Program-made: the position numbers and the translations under genes | Shown here: positions 11,225 to 23,800 of the stretch, one piece after another | Layout: each line of letters starts with the position of its first letter | Numbering within the stretch: position 1 is the stretch's first letter | NCBI GenBank assembly: GCA_002105175.1 | Contig: MCGE01000047.1 | Span: forward strand, 124,001 to 188,000 | Source: Absidia repens | Taxonomy: Eukaryota > Mucoromycota > Mucoromycetes > Mucorales > Cunninghamellaceae | DNA: 64,000 nucleotides | Direction of reading: 5' to 3' | Notes under the pieces: model-generated | What the model was told of the DNA's origin: nothing | Database searches by the model: none | What the model saw: the letters and a program-made list of their open reading frames with translations, nothing else

Positions 11225-13193
11225 ATGAAATTAAGAACAACCACTAATTTCCATATTGCTGGGTATAGTTATGCGTTCTTTTGGTGGGGCCTCTTTACAA
11301 TCTACTGTATTGGATATCAAGTCAATCGATGGCGTATTTTTTTGCACAGACGGAAGCAGCTGAAACTTCAGAAAGAAGGAGCGGATGCGGATATTATTGC
11401 TGCTGCCGCCTCTTTTGATCCTGCCTTACCTTGGGAAAGATGGATGCGGCCTTTAGACCGCGTGGTGGCTATTCCATGGGTGACTGAAATGATTGCTATC
11501 AAACATATCGTAGGTGTTTCTCTATTTCTTATTATCAATGTGCTTTGGACCTTGTTTGCACCCTTTAAGTGGAACGATGCCTTTTCATCATACAAATGGG
11601 AATCCATTGGTTTATTTGATCGACGTGCTGCTTTTATTGGTATGGTGAACTGGGGTTTTGTCTTTATGCTGGCCTCACGTAATTCTCTTCTTTCTGCCAT
11701 GTCTGGTTTTACTTTTGAACAAATGATTCCCTACCATCGTTGGTTGGCCCGGATTGGCCTCTTAGAATTTATTCCCCACTTTGTCTGGCGAATGTAAGAT
11801 AAATCGGATCTTGAATTTATGCCGTTTCTTTTCTTTTGCTGATTTTATTTTTTATAGGATGAAGGGCTATTACAAAACCTATACTCCTAAAGATGCTTTG
11901 TTTTATAATATTGAATACACTTCTGGTACCATTTGTATGTTTGGATTCCTTCTTTTATTTATCACTTCTTTTGGTTATATCCGTCGCCACTTCTTTGAAT
12001 TTTTCTACTATGCTCATATCATTGGTATCATTGTGGCCATTATCTTTGCCTGTATTCATGAAGTCATGTGTTTTGTCTACTTTATCCCTGTGGTTATTAT
12101 GTGGGTGGCTGATAGATGTTGGCGATCGTATCAATCCTGGTTGATTCCTGTCACTCCCATTCAAATCAGTGCTGCAATTCAAAAAACGGAAAGGCAAGAA
12201 GGTATCGTCCGAGTCGTGTTTGACCATGGTCAACTTGGTCGTCTGTATCATCCTGGACAATACGTCTTTGTGGCCATGGCGAAAAAGGGCAAGGAATGGT
12301 GCAAGTGGCAATTCGCAAACTGGCATCCTATGACCATCTCTGAAGTCTTCCGTGGTTCCCGTGGTGCCTCCTCCTTCACAACTCTTTCCACCGACTCTTC
12401 TGTGATCGATGAAGCTGTGACTCCTACCGATAATAAAAAGACTCAAATTGACAAGCTCCCGACTGGAAAACAAGATTATGCTCCTAATGCTGCTGTGGCC
12501 GATCACACGGACGCCGCCTCTTTAGGCTCGGATGATTCCTCGTCTCTGAACACAGTACATTTGCGGCGACGCGGTGCGGCTTCTGTGGCATCCTCGGATT
12601 CTGACTCTTCCAATATGGTGGCTACATTGCATATCAAAGCTTTGGGTGGATTTACTCGCGACTTGCTCGATCATGCTGACAAAAACTTGCCTCTACACTT
12701 CAAGGTGGATGGACCATATGGCCCTCGTTTGGAATATCAAGATTACAAGGTACTTAGTTGCTTTGCTGCTGGTATTGGTATTACTCCTGCTTTGACATTA
12801 ATCAAGGACTGTGTTGAACGACGTAGTGCTGGTGTATCAACGGTGATTACTCATTATATCCAACTGGTGTGGGTGGTACGCTCCAGCGAAGAGGTCAAGG
12901 CCTTTGCAGAACAAATCGATTACTGGCGGGAACGTGCACGCGTATCTATCTTACCTATGACTTTGGATTTGGCTATTTATGTGACGCGTGAACCTCTTGG
13001 TCAAGACAATATTTCTGGATTTGACAAGACTGTGTATGGTAGCCGCCCCAATATTAGTGCCTGTATGGATACCTGCCCTGAACAGAAGAGCGTCTTTGTT
13101 CATACCTGTGGTGCCGACCAATTTATGACAACGGTGATCAATCAAGCTGTGACAAGAAAGTGGGATTATCATCATGAAACCTTTGAATTTTAG
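11225..13193 (+). CDS. Ferric reductase-like transmembrane flavocytochrome (FRE/NOX superfamily)
   Basis: Two exons (11225-11793 and 11858-13193) give 634 residues. An N-terminal membrane span is followed by the ferric reductase domain. Haem-ligand His pairs, each 14 residues apart, are H-R-W...H-F-V-W and Y-A-H...C-I-H-E. The FAD loop reads H-P-M-T-I-S instead of the common H-P-F-T-I-S. The NADPH part shows V-D-G-P-Y-G-P, A-A-G-I-G-I-T-P and a late H-T-C-G-A. An insertion of about 90 residues rich in Ser, Asp and Thr with a basic R-R-R patch sits right after the FAD motif. Such enzymes move electrons from NADPH across the plasma or vacuolar membrane to Fe(III) or Cu(II), and NADPH oxidase is the alternative. 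No separate cleavable signal peptide is seen. Confidence 0.88.
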
Positions 13194-13524
13194 ATTAGAT
13201 ATCAATTTTTTTTTTTTGTAGTTGTTATTATCCCGCCTCTCTATTCATATAGATATATCTCATACTCATTATTTTTATATACATATATATATACACCCTT
13301 TCTATTATTTATGCATCTTTACTTTTCAATTAGCATTTATCCTCACTAGTTTTTCTCATTTTTATTTGTCCTCCTCCATATCCCCCCACTCTTCCAATTA
13401 CTTTCATTGTATTTTTATCTTACCTCTTTTTGTATACTATTTCAATAAAAATAAAAAATTCTAAAATATATATTGCGTCTTTTTTTTTTTTTTTTTTTAA
13501 CTTTGATTCTTGACTTCCAATATC

Positions 13525-13555
<31 letters not shown>

Positions 13556-14141
13556 GAAGGTTGCGGGTTGCGTAGGATCATACAAATTACGATACTTGTG
13601 TCAAATTTATTATTATTATAATGCCAGATATTATGATATCATATCATACTAATGTGATTTCTTGGACTAATGGGTTTAGCCGGAAGATATACAATGCATA
13701 ATTGGAAGAAACTGCACCTTTAGTACTATGCAATGACATTTTTTTACTGACAATGAGTATTGGTTGACAACATTGTATCAACATGATGGTGCCCATCTTT
13801 CAAAGACGAGTATAATGAATAACAGGGCAAATGAATCCTTAGAAAATTATTTTAATTCGATCGATTTCTGAATTAAAGCTGGTCAGGCGGTGAAATGTTG
13901 AGATTGAAAACTCAATGCGTGTTTATTTTTTTTTGTTTTAATTTTTTTGGCAACTCTTCTTCTCTCTTTTTTTCTTTGCCATATTTTACTCTTGACAGAA
14001 ATCACTTACTGTCATACCCCCCTTTTTTTTACTTCCTTTTCTCTAGTTATTAGTTTCGTTATTTTCCTTCCCTTTCTTTTTATATCCCAAATCTGTGTTA
14101 AGCAAGAAAAATAAAAAGTTTCCCAACAAACATCATCAACG
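13194..14141. other. Intergenic, with facing T19 and A29 tracts
   Basis: It holds the 3' flank of the reductase gene and the T/C-rich promoter of exportin-7 (13920-14090). A run of 19 T (13480-13498) is followed 26 nt later by a run of 29 A (13525-13553). No gene was seen. Confidence 0.5.
13444..13449 (+). terminator. AATAAA polyadenylation signal, reductase gene
   Basis: A consensus AATAAA lies 251 nt after the stop codon of the ferric reductase-like gene, in T-rich surroundings. Confidence 0.55.
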
Positions 14142-17111
14142 ATGGCACAGCAAGACGAACGTATTCAATACTGTGTTGCCCTGTGTGGTCAACTTTACAA
14201 TCCAAAATCCTCTCAAGAACGTGACCAATCTCAAAAGATACTCGAGTATATGTTTCCGACCTTTACAGGTGAGGCTGGTAATGGTATTGCCGTATCGTCT
14301 TCCCCTCCTCCTCCTGGTATGGAAAACCGACCGACATTTACTATATCTTCGCCTACCGATACTGCCTCAGCATTACGTATCTTGCTAGAAAACTCCCCTG
14401 ACCCATACGTCCAAACCTTCTCCCTGGCGCGCTTGAAGCAGCTGGCCGTGGCTCAATTCTCTTTGTTTAATGACGACACGAAAACACAACTGCGTAAGTC
14501 TTATTTTTTCCATTTTCCTCCCTCCATGTCTTGTTGTTCGTTAACTCGATATTGTTTAGGAACATTTTTATTGGAATATGCTTTTCTTCACCCGGACCTC
14601 ATGCCCTTTATTATTACTCAGCTGGCTGGTGTGCTTGCTCAGTTGACCTTGTTGGGTTGGATGGATTTGGAGTCTTACCGAAGCATGTATAAGGATATTA
14701 CGCAGTTTATTCAGGTATAGGGAAAAAACAAAAGAAGTATGAAAACAAATGGATGATAACGTATATATGAACGATATATTCTTCTTCTTCATTAGGCATC
14801 TATGGACCACCGTATCGTTGGTATGCAAATTTTAGCTGTCATCATTCAAGATGTCAATCCTCCTACATTTGCTCGGGGTGCGGGCAAGTTTAGGAGAGCA
14901 GGTAAGAATACCACTGTCTTCCTTTCATTTTGTTTTTGCTGATCTGCTTTTATTCTTATTTTCTGATAGCTGGTGGGTTTCGTGATACACAACTATTGGA
15001 TATCTTTAAATTGGCCTACAATACTCTGAAAGATCTTAATCAACGTACACTACCTTTCTCTTCGGAATGTAAGTAGATAAAATCAAAAACAAGGATAATC
15101 ACCATATACTAACTTGGCGGTATATATTTAATCAATGATAGATCAAGAAGGACGACTTCAAGAAGCGACATTGAATGTATTGGTACGATGTTTATCATTT
15201 GACTTCAATGGCACCAGCGTGGATGAGTCAGCAGACGATATGGGTACGATACAGGTAAGAACCATGTCTTCACGGCGCCAAAATGATACAAATGACAGTA
15301 GTTTCTTTATAACGGGGACTCACAAATGATTTCTATTGACTAGATTCCGGCAACCTGGCGATCTATTTTTGAAGACGATACATTTGTGCCTACTTTCTTC
15401 CAAGCATATGGCAACACTGCCCCTCCTAATTCATCAAAAGTAAGAAATAGGAAAAAAGAATAAAAATAAAAAATAAAAAAAAGGATGATACTGATAGCAA
15501 TTTTATTTTTTGTGTTTCAGGTAATGGACTGTTTGGTGGCCATTGCCTCTGCACGTAGGGCTCTGTTCACGGATCAAGAAGAGCGATCAAAATTTGTGAT
15601 TAGCTTGATGCGGGGTATTCGTGATGTGATGGCGACTTCTCAAGGTATGGATGACGGGGATAACTACAACTCCTTTTGTCGGCTCTTGTATCGCTTCCGA
15701 TCTGCTGCTCCGTTGAATGAAATGGTTGACAAACCTGGTTATATTGAATGGATTGGTATGGTGGCAGATTTCTCCTTCAAAGGGTTCCAATCATGGAAGG
15801 TAATCATGGCTTAAAACGCTATTACTTTATACTCACAGCATTACTTACTGGATTTGTATTTATATTTTTGACTGATAGTGGTCTCCCAATACTACCACCT
15901 ATATATTGGGCTTCTGGTCTCGTATCGTACAGAGTATGACTTACTATCAATCATTGGGAAAAGATGCGGTGGAGAAATTGGAATCGATCTCCTCCGAGGT
16001 AATAACTACAAGATGCCTTGAAAAAAGGATAGGATGTCATTCATTTTGATACCATGTTTAACTCGACTCCCATTAATTTATAGCTTATCCGGTATTATAT
16101 CACAACAACGGTGGAATCTGTCGCAACTCGTATTGATGAAGGTTTGGATGGTAAGTATAGGATGAAAAGAAACACATTGCAATGGAATATTGATATATTG
16201 GGTAAAATTCTTCTCTCCCCAATTTACTAATGACTTTTTTTTAAAATTTAGATCCGTTGGACAACGAGGACTCACTTGTAGAAACTTTGAATATGATCGG
16301 TCAAATATCTAGGTGCAAATATGAACCGTCAAGCAATGCACTGATATCCATTTTTGATCCGACTGCTACTCAATACCAGGTAAGGAAAGGAATCCAAGAT
16401 CGAATTGGCGATGTTTGATAGCTAATCGACTTACCTTCTTCTTTTTCTACTGTCATCAATGTAGGAATTGATCACCAATGCCTCAAACAATATGTCTGAT
16501 CCGGAAACTCTCAAGAATGCCCTGGAAGTGATTGAAACTAAATTTGCGTGGCTTGTCTATATCGCAGCTGCCTTTGTGGGAAACCGTGCGGCGTTTTTGA
16601 ATTCGGATACGTTGGATTCAATTGATGGTCAGATAACTACCAAAGTCATTCAGCTCATGGAAGTACAACAAGCTCTTCAAGGAAATCATGGCAGTGCGTT
16701 CCTGAATCAAAAACTGGACATGGCCTTTATCTTCTTCTTCCAGCAATTCAAAAAGTCATATATGAGTGATAGCTCTGACAATACCGAGGTAAGAAAGGAC
16801 ACAGAAAAGAAAAAAAAAAGTTGAAAGACTGAAGGAAGCGGATTTTTTGAAAAAAAAAATATTAGGTTTACAGCAAACTATCGGAATTGATTGGCGTCAA
16901 TAACCAAGGCAGTATGCTCAATGTGATCATGCAAAAGATGTAAGCGGCCCGCCCCGTTCTGACCAACAGCTTTAAAATATGACTGACAAACTAGCTTTTA
17001 TCGTTTGTATTATATAGTGTAAGCAATTTGCAATGCTGGGCTGACAACGTTCTTGTGGTCCAACGTACACTTGAACTATTTAATGATTTGTCCTCTGGGT
17101 AAGCAGAAAGC

Positions 17112-17185
<74 letters not shown>

Positions 17186-19098
17186 GGTAATGCATATGAG
17201 TAGCACTAACTCCCCGATACTATTTAGACTTACTGGTGTCAGGTACCTTCGACAAGTTGAAACCACACAAATGATTCTGCAAAACCACATGTCAGTCGAT
17301 TTGGCCTTCTTTAACAACCAAAAACAACTTCAAAACAGGATGATCTACTACAAGGTGCTTTGCAAACTTCTCTTTGCGGAAGACAATATCGGTGAAGCTG
17401 AATTCTTCGAGTTTATGAAACCATTTGATAGACGCATCGAACAACTTGGACCGCTCAACACTGATGATGATTATAGACAAGAAACTGCCAAGGTAAGTTC
17501 TATTAAAATAAGGATGTGGATTAAGCCGCTGTGTGTGTATGTGTGTGTTTGTTACTGATATTAGTCCGTTGGTATCATTTAGAGTGTCTTGCAAGGCGTT
17601 TTCTTAGATTTATGTGGCTTCATCGCTCCAATTCAAAATCGACGGTCTTATACTCTCTTTTTCGACTGGTTCAATCCTGATTATACTGGCATATTACTGC
17701 GCGCAATGGATGCCTGGGCTCCTGATCCGATTTGCAACTCCCTTCTTATGTTTTATGCGGAATTTGTCAATAATCGTAGCCAACGCCTCAATTTCGATTA
17801 CTCCTCCACTAATGGTATTGTCATGTTCCGGGATGCCAGTAATATCATCTGTACATACGGTAAGAACAAACAAACAAATAACAACAAAACAAGACAAAAG
17901 AAAGAGTAGTATCTCTAACCTAAAGTCTTTTCTGATGTTTACAGGCCGAAAATCGTTGGAATATCAAGTACAGGATGAAAGTCGCAAATATGAACACAAG
18001 TACAAGGGTATTTCTTTGGTCTTCAATATTCTGGCAAGATGTCTTGGAGGACGATATATCAACTTTGGCGTATTTTGGCTGTATCAAGATAAGGCGATTG
18101 ATGATGCTTTCGACATGGCTCTCCGTTTAATGATGGCAATTCCAATGCAAGACTTGACGGTATGGTATATAGTGTGAAATAGGAAACAAAGGTGTGGGTA
18201 CTTATTATTATTATACATAGGCTTTCCCAAAGTTGGCAAATTCTTTTTACAACTTACTGGATGAATGGTCCCGGGATCAACTGATGACACTGCCCTCCCC
18301 ACCGTCTCCTGAGATATTTGTATATTTGATGGAAGCTTGCGAACAAGGGCTCGAAGTGAACGAAAACATGATTAGATCTCATACATGTACGGCGATCTAC
18401 AACTTGTGTACATTTGTCATTCAGCAAAGCGAAAAACAACAAACAAATCCCTCACAACTCCGACGCCGATCTTCTTCAGCCATGGCATCTAGCCTGATCG
18501 CTTCCGCCTCGGCTGCCGCCTCGTCTAACCATCTTCTGTTGCAACAACGTGGAAATGGAAATGATCCTCACTGGCTGCTCGTTTACCTCAACCAATATCC
18601 AAGAATCCTGCCAACGATCATGGCCTCTATTTTTTACCTTGTGTTATTCGAAGATAACAACGACCAATGGTCTCTCTCAAGACCTCTGTATACTCTTATC
18701 TATCTCCAACGCGACGTAAGCAACTTCATATATTTGATAAAATTATATGTTTTTTGATTATCTGATTTTTTTTTTTTTAAAAAAAAAACAACAACAACCG
18801 TAGTACGCCTATAAGTATACCAACGCTGTCATTGAACAGCAACTTCCTGAACGTCGTGATTATGTCGCAAAGGTAACATGAGAATAAAATGAAAAAAAGC
18901 GTGATGTATATTTTTTCTATGGCACTAACGTTGCTATACTTTTTCATATAGGGTCTTGCTGGATTAACTGAAGGCATTGAATGGACATTGTCAAGCAGGG
19001 ATCGTGAACACTTTACTCAAAACCTATCTGCATTCATCAGGGATCTCAAGCTCAATAACATCGTCCTGGTTCCCGTATTCTCCCTGCCTCCGTGCTAG
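14142..19098 (+). CDS. XPO7: Exportin-7 (RanBP16-like) nuclear export receptor, with one frame break
   Basis: Nineteen exons were placed: 14142-14493, 14560-14714, 14796-14901, 14970-15068, 15142-15254, 15344-15440, 15521-15799, 15879-15998, 16084-16150, 16252-16379, 16465-16788, 16866-16939, 17018-17098, 17243-17492, 17583-17859, 17945-18159, 18221-18715, 18804-18872 and 18952-19098. The protein of about 1148 residues is an all-helical importin-beta superfamily member. Its N-terminal half shows P-A-T-W-R-S-I-F and A-S-A-R-R-A-L-F as in human XPO7. It would carry cargo with RanGTP through nuclear pores. Every exon joins in phase except exon 6, which is 97 nt long. A run of five C at 15420-15424 puts the upstream part (ending A-Y-G-N-T) and the downstream part (P-P-N-S-S-K-V-M-D-C) in different frames, and as written translation stops at 15428. 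This may be an assembly error or a real mutation. Intron 13 holds a 70-nt poly(A) tract. Confidence 0.92.
17114..17183 (+). repeat. 70-nt poly(A) tract inside an exportin-7 intron
   Basis: Seventy uninterrupted A begin 15 nt after the 5' splice site at 17099 and end 60 nt before exon 14. It is the longest homopolymer in the window. Its exact length may be unreliable in any assembly. Confidence 0.9.
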
Positions 19099-19804
19099 TC
19101 CATTTCCCCGTACACAAAAGTATATATAGTTAGCGTACATCATATAGTCATTCCATCTAGTATTGTTTCTTTCGTTTATTTTTACATTTGATCTTCTATT
19201 GAATAAAATAAGACAATCATATTTTACACATTATACTGTCAGTCCAATGAATCTGGGGGGGGGGGGTTATTGTTATCATATTACATTCTACACCATTACT
19301 ATTGAATAAACCTCTGGTGTTCCGGTGAATTTTTGGGAATCTTTGATTTACTGGGTGTCGGAAGTGGGGACTGTTTCTTATTCCTTTTATACATATTTTA
19401 TTATGTCATATGAACTATAAAACTATATTAAGCCGGGTATATACCAGGAGGGTTTAGTGAAGAGTCTAGTGGAGGCAATGGTATTTTCTAGGAGGGCTAT
19501 ACTACTGGTACGGTGTTGATGAGGAATACATTTGAGGCGTTCGTTGTCAGTACGACATTGGTTTTTTTAATATGATTGGTCAAGCAGGAATTGGCCTTCC
19601 TTCATATGGAGATACCTATTTTCAACTCAGTGGAGCTCTGGCGAAAAGTAATCATGGTGGGTGATCTGGGAAGTAGATATTTGATGGGACATTGGAAAAA
19701 TATTTAGAGTATCAACTTTGACTTCACTTACTAGCTAATGAGTCTAAAAGGATATTTTTTATTAAAGTATCGTACTAAACTAGACAGAAGGTGCAGGATT
19801 CATT
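19099..19804. other. 3' flank of exportin-7 and intergenic DNA
   Basis: A likely polyadenylation signal (AATAAA, 19202-19207) is followed by a 12-nt G run at 19255-19266. The rest is AT-rich with no gene seen, up to the second dispersed repeat. Confidence 0.5.
19202..19207 (+). terminator. AATAAA polyadenylation signal, exportin-7
   Basis: A consensus hexamer sits 104 nt after the exportin-7 stop codon. Confidence 0.6.
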
Positions 19805-20395
19805 GTGACAATGGATCTAATGGAGGTAGCATGAATAGAACTGTGGAGGAGGGGTAAAGGAAGGTCAATACTAGTCTAAAGGTGCAGTGATAGAAAAGAG
19901 ATATAACATACTGTATATGTGAGCGAGAATAAAGGGGATATGGCAAAAAGGAATCTATTGTACAAAGCATAAGAGTGAATTGCACCATGTAAAAATGAAT
20001 CTATTGTAGACGACATGAATGAGGCCAACGTAACATTTTCATTAAAGCATGTAAAAAGAGACATATTTTATTCAATTATTGATTCAAACTATGGGCAAAC
20101 TAACATTAAACTAAGCGAAGGAAGGTATTAATAAGCCAACAAATGGAGGTCGTAAATTCGTAATCCAAAATGAAAGGAATTCCCCATGCATCTTGTAATC
20201 CCTGATCTTAAAACCCTTCTAAACTAGTCCTGACGCTAATCCAGTATTATGATAACCTTAGAGAAGTTAAATAGTGACGAAAGAAAAAGGAAGAAAAAAA
20301 GAAAATGGAAGGAAAGAGAGTGTGAAAAAAAAGGAGTAAATAAAACTTCACGTGGGCGGGATTTGAAATGTTTTCTGTGCTGTCTTGCTGAACTG
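19805..20395 (+). repeat. Dispersed repeat family, copy 2
   Basis: This is one of the longer copies. It starts near GGTAGCATGA at about 19825 and contains ACTAGTCTAAAGG and two ATTAAA/TTTATT-type subrepeats. The core blocks follow (AACTATGGGCAAACTAAC, AAACTAAGC, TCCAAAATGAAAGG, CCCCATGCATCTTGTAATCCC). It closes with CACGTGGGCGGGATTTGAA at 20350-20368. The 30 nt after that tip still align with copy 5 read in reverse, so the element extends at least to a GCTGA at about 20388. No coding capacity was seen. Confidence 0.8.
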
Positions 20396-20886
20396 CTGTT
20401 TTCGATGTAAAAAGAAAAATTAGCAAACTGTAAAATGGTTCCAGAAGGACGTTATTTTGTTAAATATAGCATGACTACCCGTATAATAACCAGGATATCT
20501 ACAATGTAGAGTCAATTTTATTTTTCCAATGATATTGTTGCTATTGGTCCCTACTGTCCGATAAAAATCACACACACAGACACATTTTTTCATGCAGCAC
20601 CAATATTGTAACCCGCATACACGCACTAAAAAACGGTAGTAGTTGATAAATACACAAAACAAGGTAAGACTTTATTCTAAGAAAAATTGATAAATATAAT
20701 ACACTAATAATAAGGATGATAAGAAAAGGGAGATGATGCAGTAATAGTAATAACGGTGAGGGTGGTGTGGTGGATGGGTATGAAGAGAGATTGTGTCGGG
20801 GAAGTGAATAATAACTATTGTGGGTGGGTGGGGAAAGAGGAAAAAACATTAAGTACATGATTCAATGTCAAATGAAGGGAAAAGAC
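20396..20886. other. 3' flank of the ADAM gene
   Basis: Non-coding. TTTATT at 20671-20676 (AATAAA on the minus strand) lies about 210 nt past the ADAM stop codon and is a plausible polyadenylation signal. Pyrimidine- and purine-rich blocks around 20760-20850 yield only spurious open frames. Confidence 0.5.
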
Positions 20887-23800
20887 CTAATGCAAATTGG
20901 AAGACGCCCGTCGATGTGATCCAGTTGTCATTGCTATTGGCGGTTGATCCTGATCATAAGGGTTGTTCGTCATTGTCACCGGTGAATCTTTGGTTGGAGA
21001 TGTCGGAAATACAGATGTTGGCACATGATAGCTATTGACGGATGATGGGTGATGGCTTCTTCTTGAGACCGGGAAGGGGTTCGTCGAATAATGAAGGTGA
21101 TGTTCATCGTCAATATGAATGGTGGGTTCAAATAAAGCATGTTCATGACCCAAGTGCTGAGCTGACAGATCGTTTGCTGTAGTATCAAGAGCCTTTGGTT
21201 GATGCTGTTGCTGTTGTAATGGTGATATCCCTGCTGACGGAACTGAGAAGGATGATTCTGTTGGATACAATTGATGTTGCCGCTGTAGATCCTGACTTGT
21301 GTTTTCGAAGGTTTGCAATTCCCAGGAATCGCTAGGTAAACTTGATCCAACCGTCGCCGTCGGTGCTGTTGAGGAATTTCGTTGGCTTCCAAAGCTGCTG
21401 TGTATCGATTGATTGCTACCGGCTATCCTGGTGCTGTTGCTTTTGGTATTGCCCGTGAGGAATGGATTGGTTCGTTCAGGCGTGTCTCCTCTGTTACCGG
21501 CCATTGTACCGAAAGCCACATCACGATTTGCATAATAGTCTAACCCTGGACCAGCGCCACCGCTACCGACATTACCACCGCCAACTCCATCATGATGAGA
21601 GCTTGCCAATGAGGAGGGTCTAGAGTTTTTGTCTTTACCACTTGCCAACTTGCTTTGCCGATACCGACGAAGGATATACCACACTATCAAAGCCAGTACA
21701 CCTAGGATAAATAGACCACCGAAGATAAACACTGGTATTGCAATATTCTTGTTCTTGTTCACCCATGCCCGAACGGTGTTTGCTATAAACGATAAGGAAT
21801 AAGGTTTAATGCCGTCTAAAACAAAAACAAAAAATAGAAGAACACTTACAGAACCCCGATCCTACGCATTTTCCAGATCGACAAAATCCAGCAAGACCAC
21901 ATTCAGTACCATCCAAAAACATACCACTAAGCACTAGGCAATTTTGAGTATCCGAAGGATCCGCACAGCTGATATTACAAGAGTCTTCTTGAAAAGGGCA
22001 TTGTTTGCTGATATTAAGTCGTAGTCCGCGAGCAGTGCACTGTTCATCACGTGAAGTGCAAACACCAGAAGCACATTGCATTGTTCCATTGGCACAAGAA
22101 GTTCCATCAGGATCGTAAATATCAGGTGGACACTGTGAGGTCAAACCAGTGCACACCTCTTCAGTATCGCACTCAGACACAGCAGGTCGGCAAACAGTAT
22201 CCTTGGGTGCAGTGTTGCAGTTGAGACAGCATTGACTGCTATAATCGCTATTGGCACGGATAACAAGAAGACTATTGTTAGCATATCGGAGCAACAACAT
22301 AATATCCTGATTCATTAATACAATTAAAAAAAAAACACTTACTCGCAGGTAGCGCCAGCTTTTAAAGTACAGTTCTTGGCAAAACAGCAAGGACTATCAG
22401 TATGACCGGGATCGCATTGTTCGCCAGGCTCGAGAATCCCATTCCCACACATTGAAAAAGTAGAGTTGTTTACATCGCCAGGCGCTATCAAAATAATGAT
22501 TCAAAGGTAGTGAGCGATTTTGTGCGTAAAAAAAAGTTTCAAAGTACCCGCTTACATTTCAAGCAATAGCCAATATTTGGGAATGAGCTACAAATATCCG
22601 TTATAGAGCATGGACTAAAATCATTTGTTGACACATTGCTGGTGGGATTCATCAGGTAGGTTTCACCGGCGCTACATTTTGTCGGACTAAGAGGGCAACA
22701 GGAACATCCACTTTGGCATGCGCAGGATTGTGAGGAGCAGTCGTGAATCGCACCTATGTTGGATTAGAATAAAAAACAAGTTTGTGAGATGTGAAAACAT
22801 GCATCTAATTTTTATTACTACAATTAGTACTTACCAAAGCCTACCAAAAAGGAAAACAGAAAAAAAAAGTGTATCAGTTTCATGCATTTCGTCTATTTCC
22901 TTTTTCCAATGTTGTCATTACGACTTCACTTACCATGACCGATTTCGTGTGCCACTACTTTCCATTCTTCTCTTGTCGTAGATGATACTCCAGTTCCAGA
23001 CACCCAATCGTAAGATCCATTATCTATGTGAACGCAAGGTTAGTACAATCGAAATATGATAGCTGGCTATGGAGGACTATTTATTCCCTTACCCTCAATT
23101 TGCTGGGATGCTTGATATTCACACAATTGGCTTAACCATGCAATTCCAACCTTGACGCCAGTTCTACAATAAAAAAGAACGACGAATATAAATATATATG
23201 TGTTCATAAACAAATATACATAGAAATAAATATATCGATAAATAGAAACTTACGAGCATTTTGTCATAAGATGCCATAGAGCAGCTTGATCGGCACCCCT
23301 TTGACCACGCCAAAAGCTAAAATCGCTAAGCCGATTGTTGATGGTATAATAGTTTGAGCAGTCTTGATTCCAATTCATAAGCTGGCTCGGTTGCTGGGGG
23401 CATTGAGGAGTTGACATTTGCATATAAATCAACCCTAAAGAAATATTGAATGTTCGTTCATACACCGCCGAGGCAACATTCCAATCTGTAATCATCTGTA
23501 TCCTTGCTAGTCGAATTCCACCATATGATTTGACGTAAGAGCAATCAGCGGCTGCGCCCATAAATGCAACTATTACAATATATATATAATTAAAATTACT
23601 AGTCAGTAGAGTATCCTACCTTTTTTTTTTTTTTTGGGACAGTTCCAATCCAACGACTTACTTTTTCTAGAATTCGGGCATCCTTGACTGATAGGAGCAT
23701 CTCGTTTCCGCAATAATTCAGTAGTGAGACTTCGTTTTTTCTTGTTCCATAAAACTTCAGGTATTTGTGATGGCTGATTTAGTTGATCGTCATCGTCGTT

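Noticed and set aside
20345..20395. Intact tRNA or tRNA-derived SINE head at the repeat tip
   Set aside because: The T-loop-like word is present, but the 5' T-stem strand does not pair and no convincing A-box is in place. I kept it only as a weak finding.
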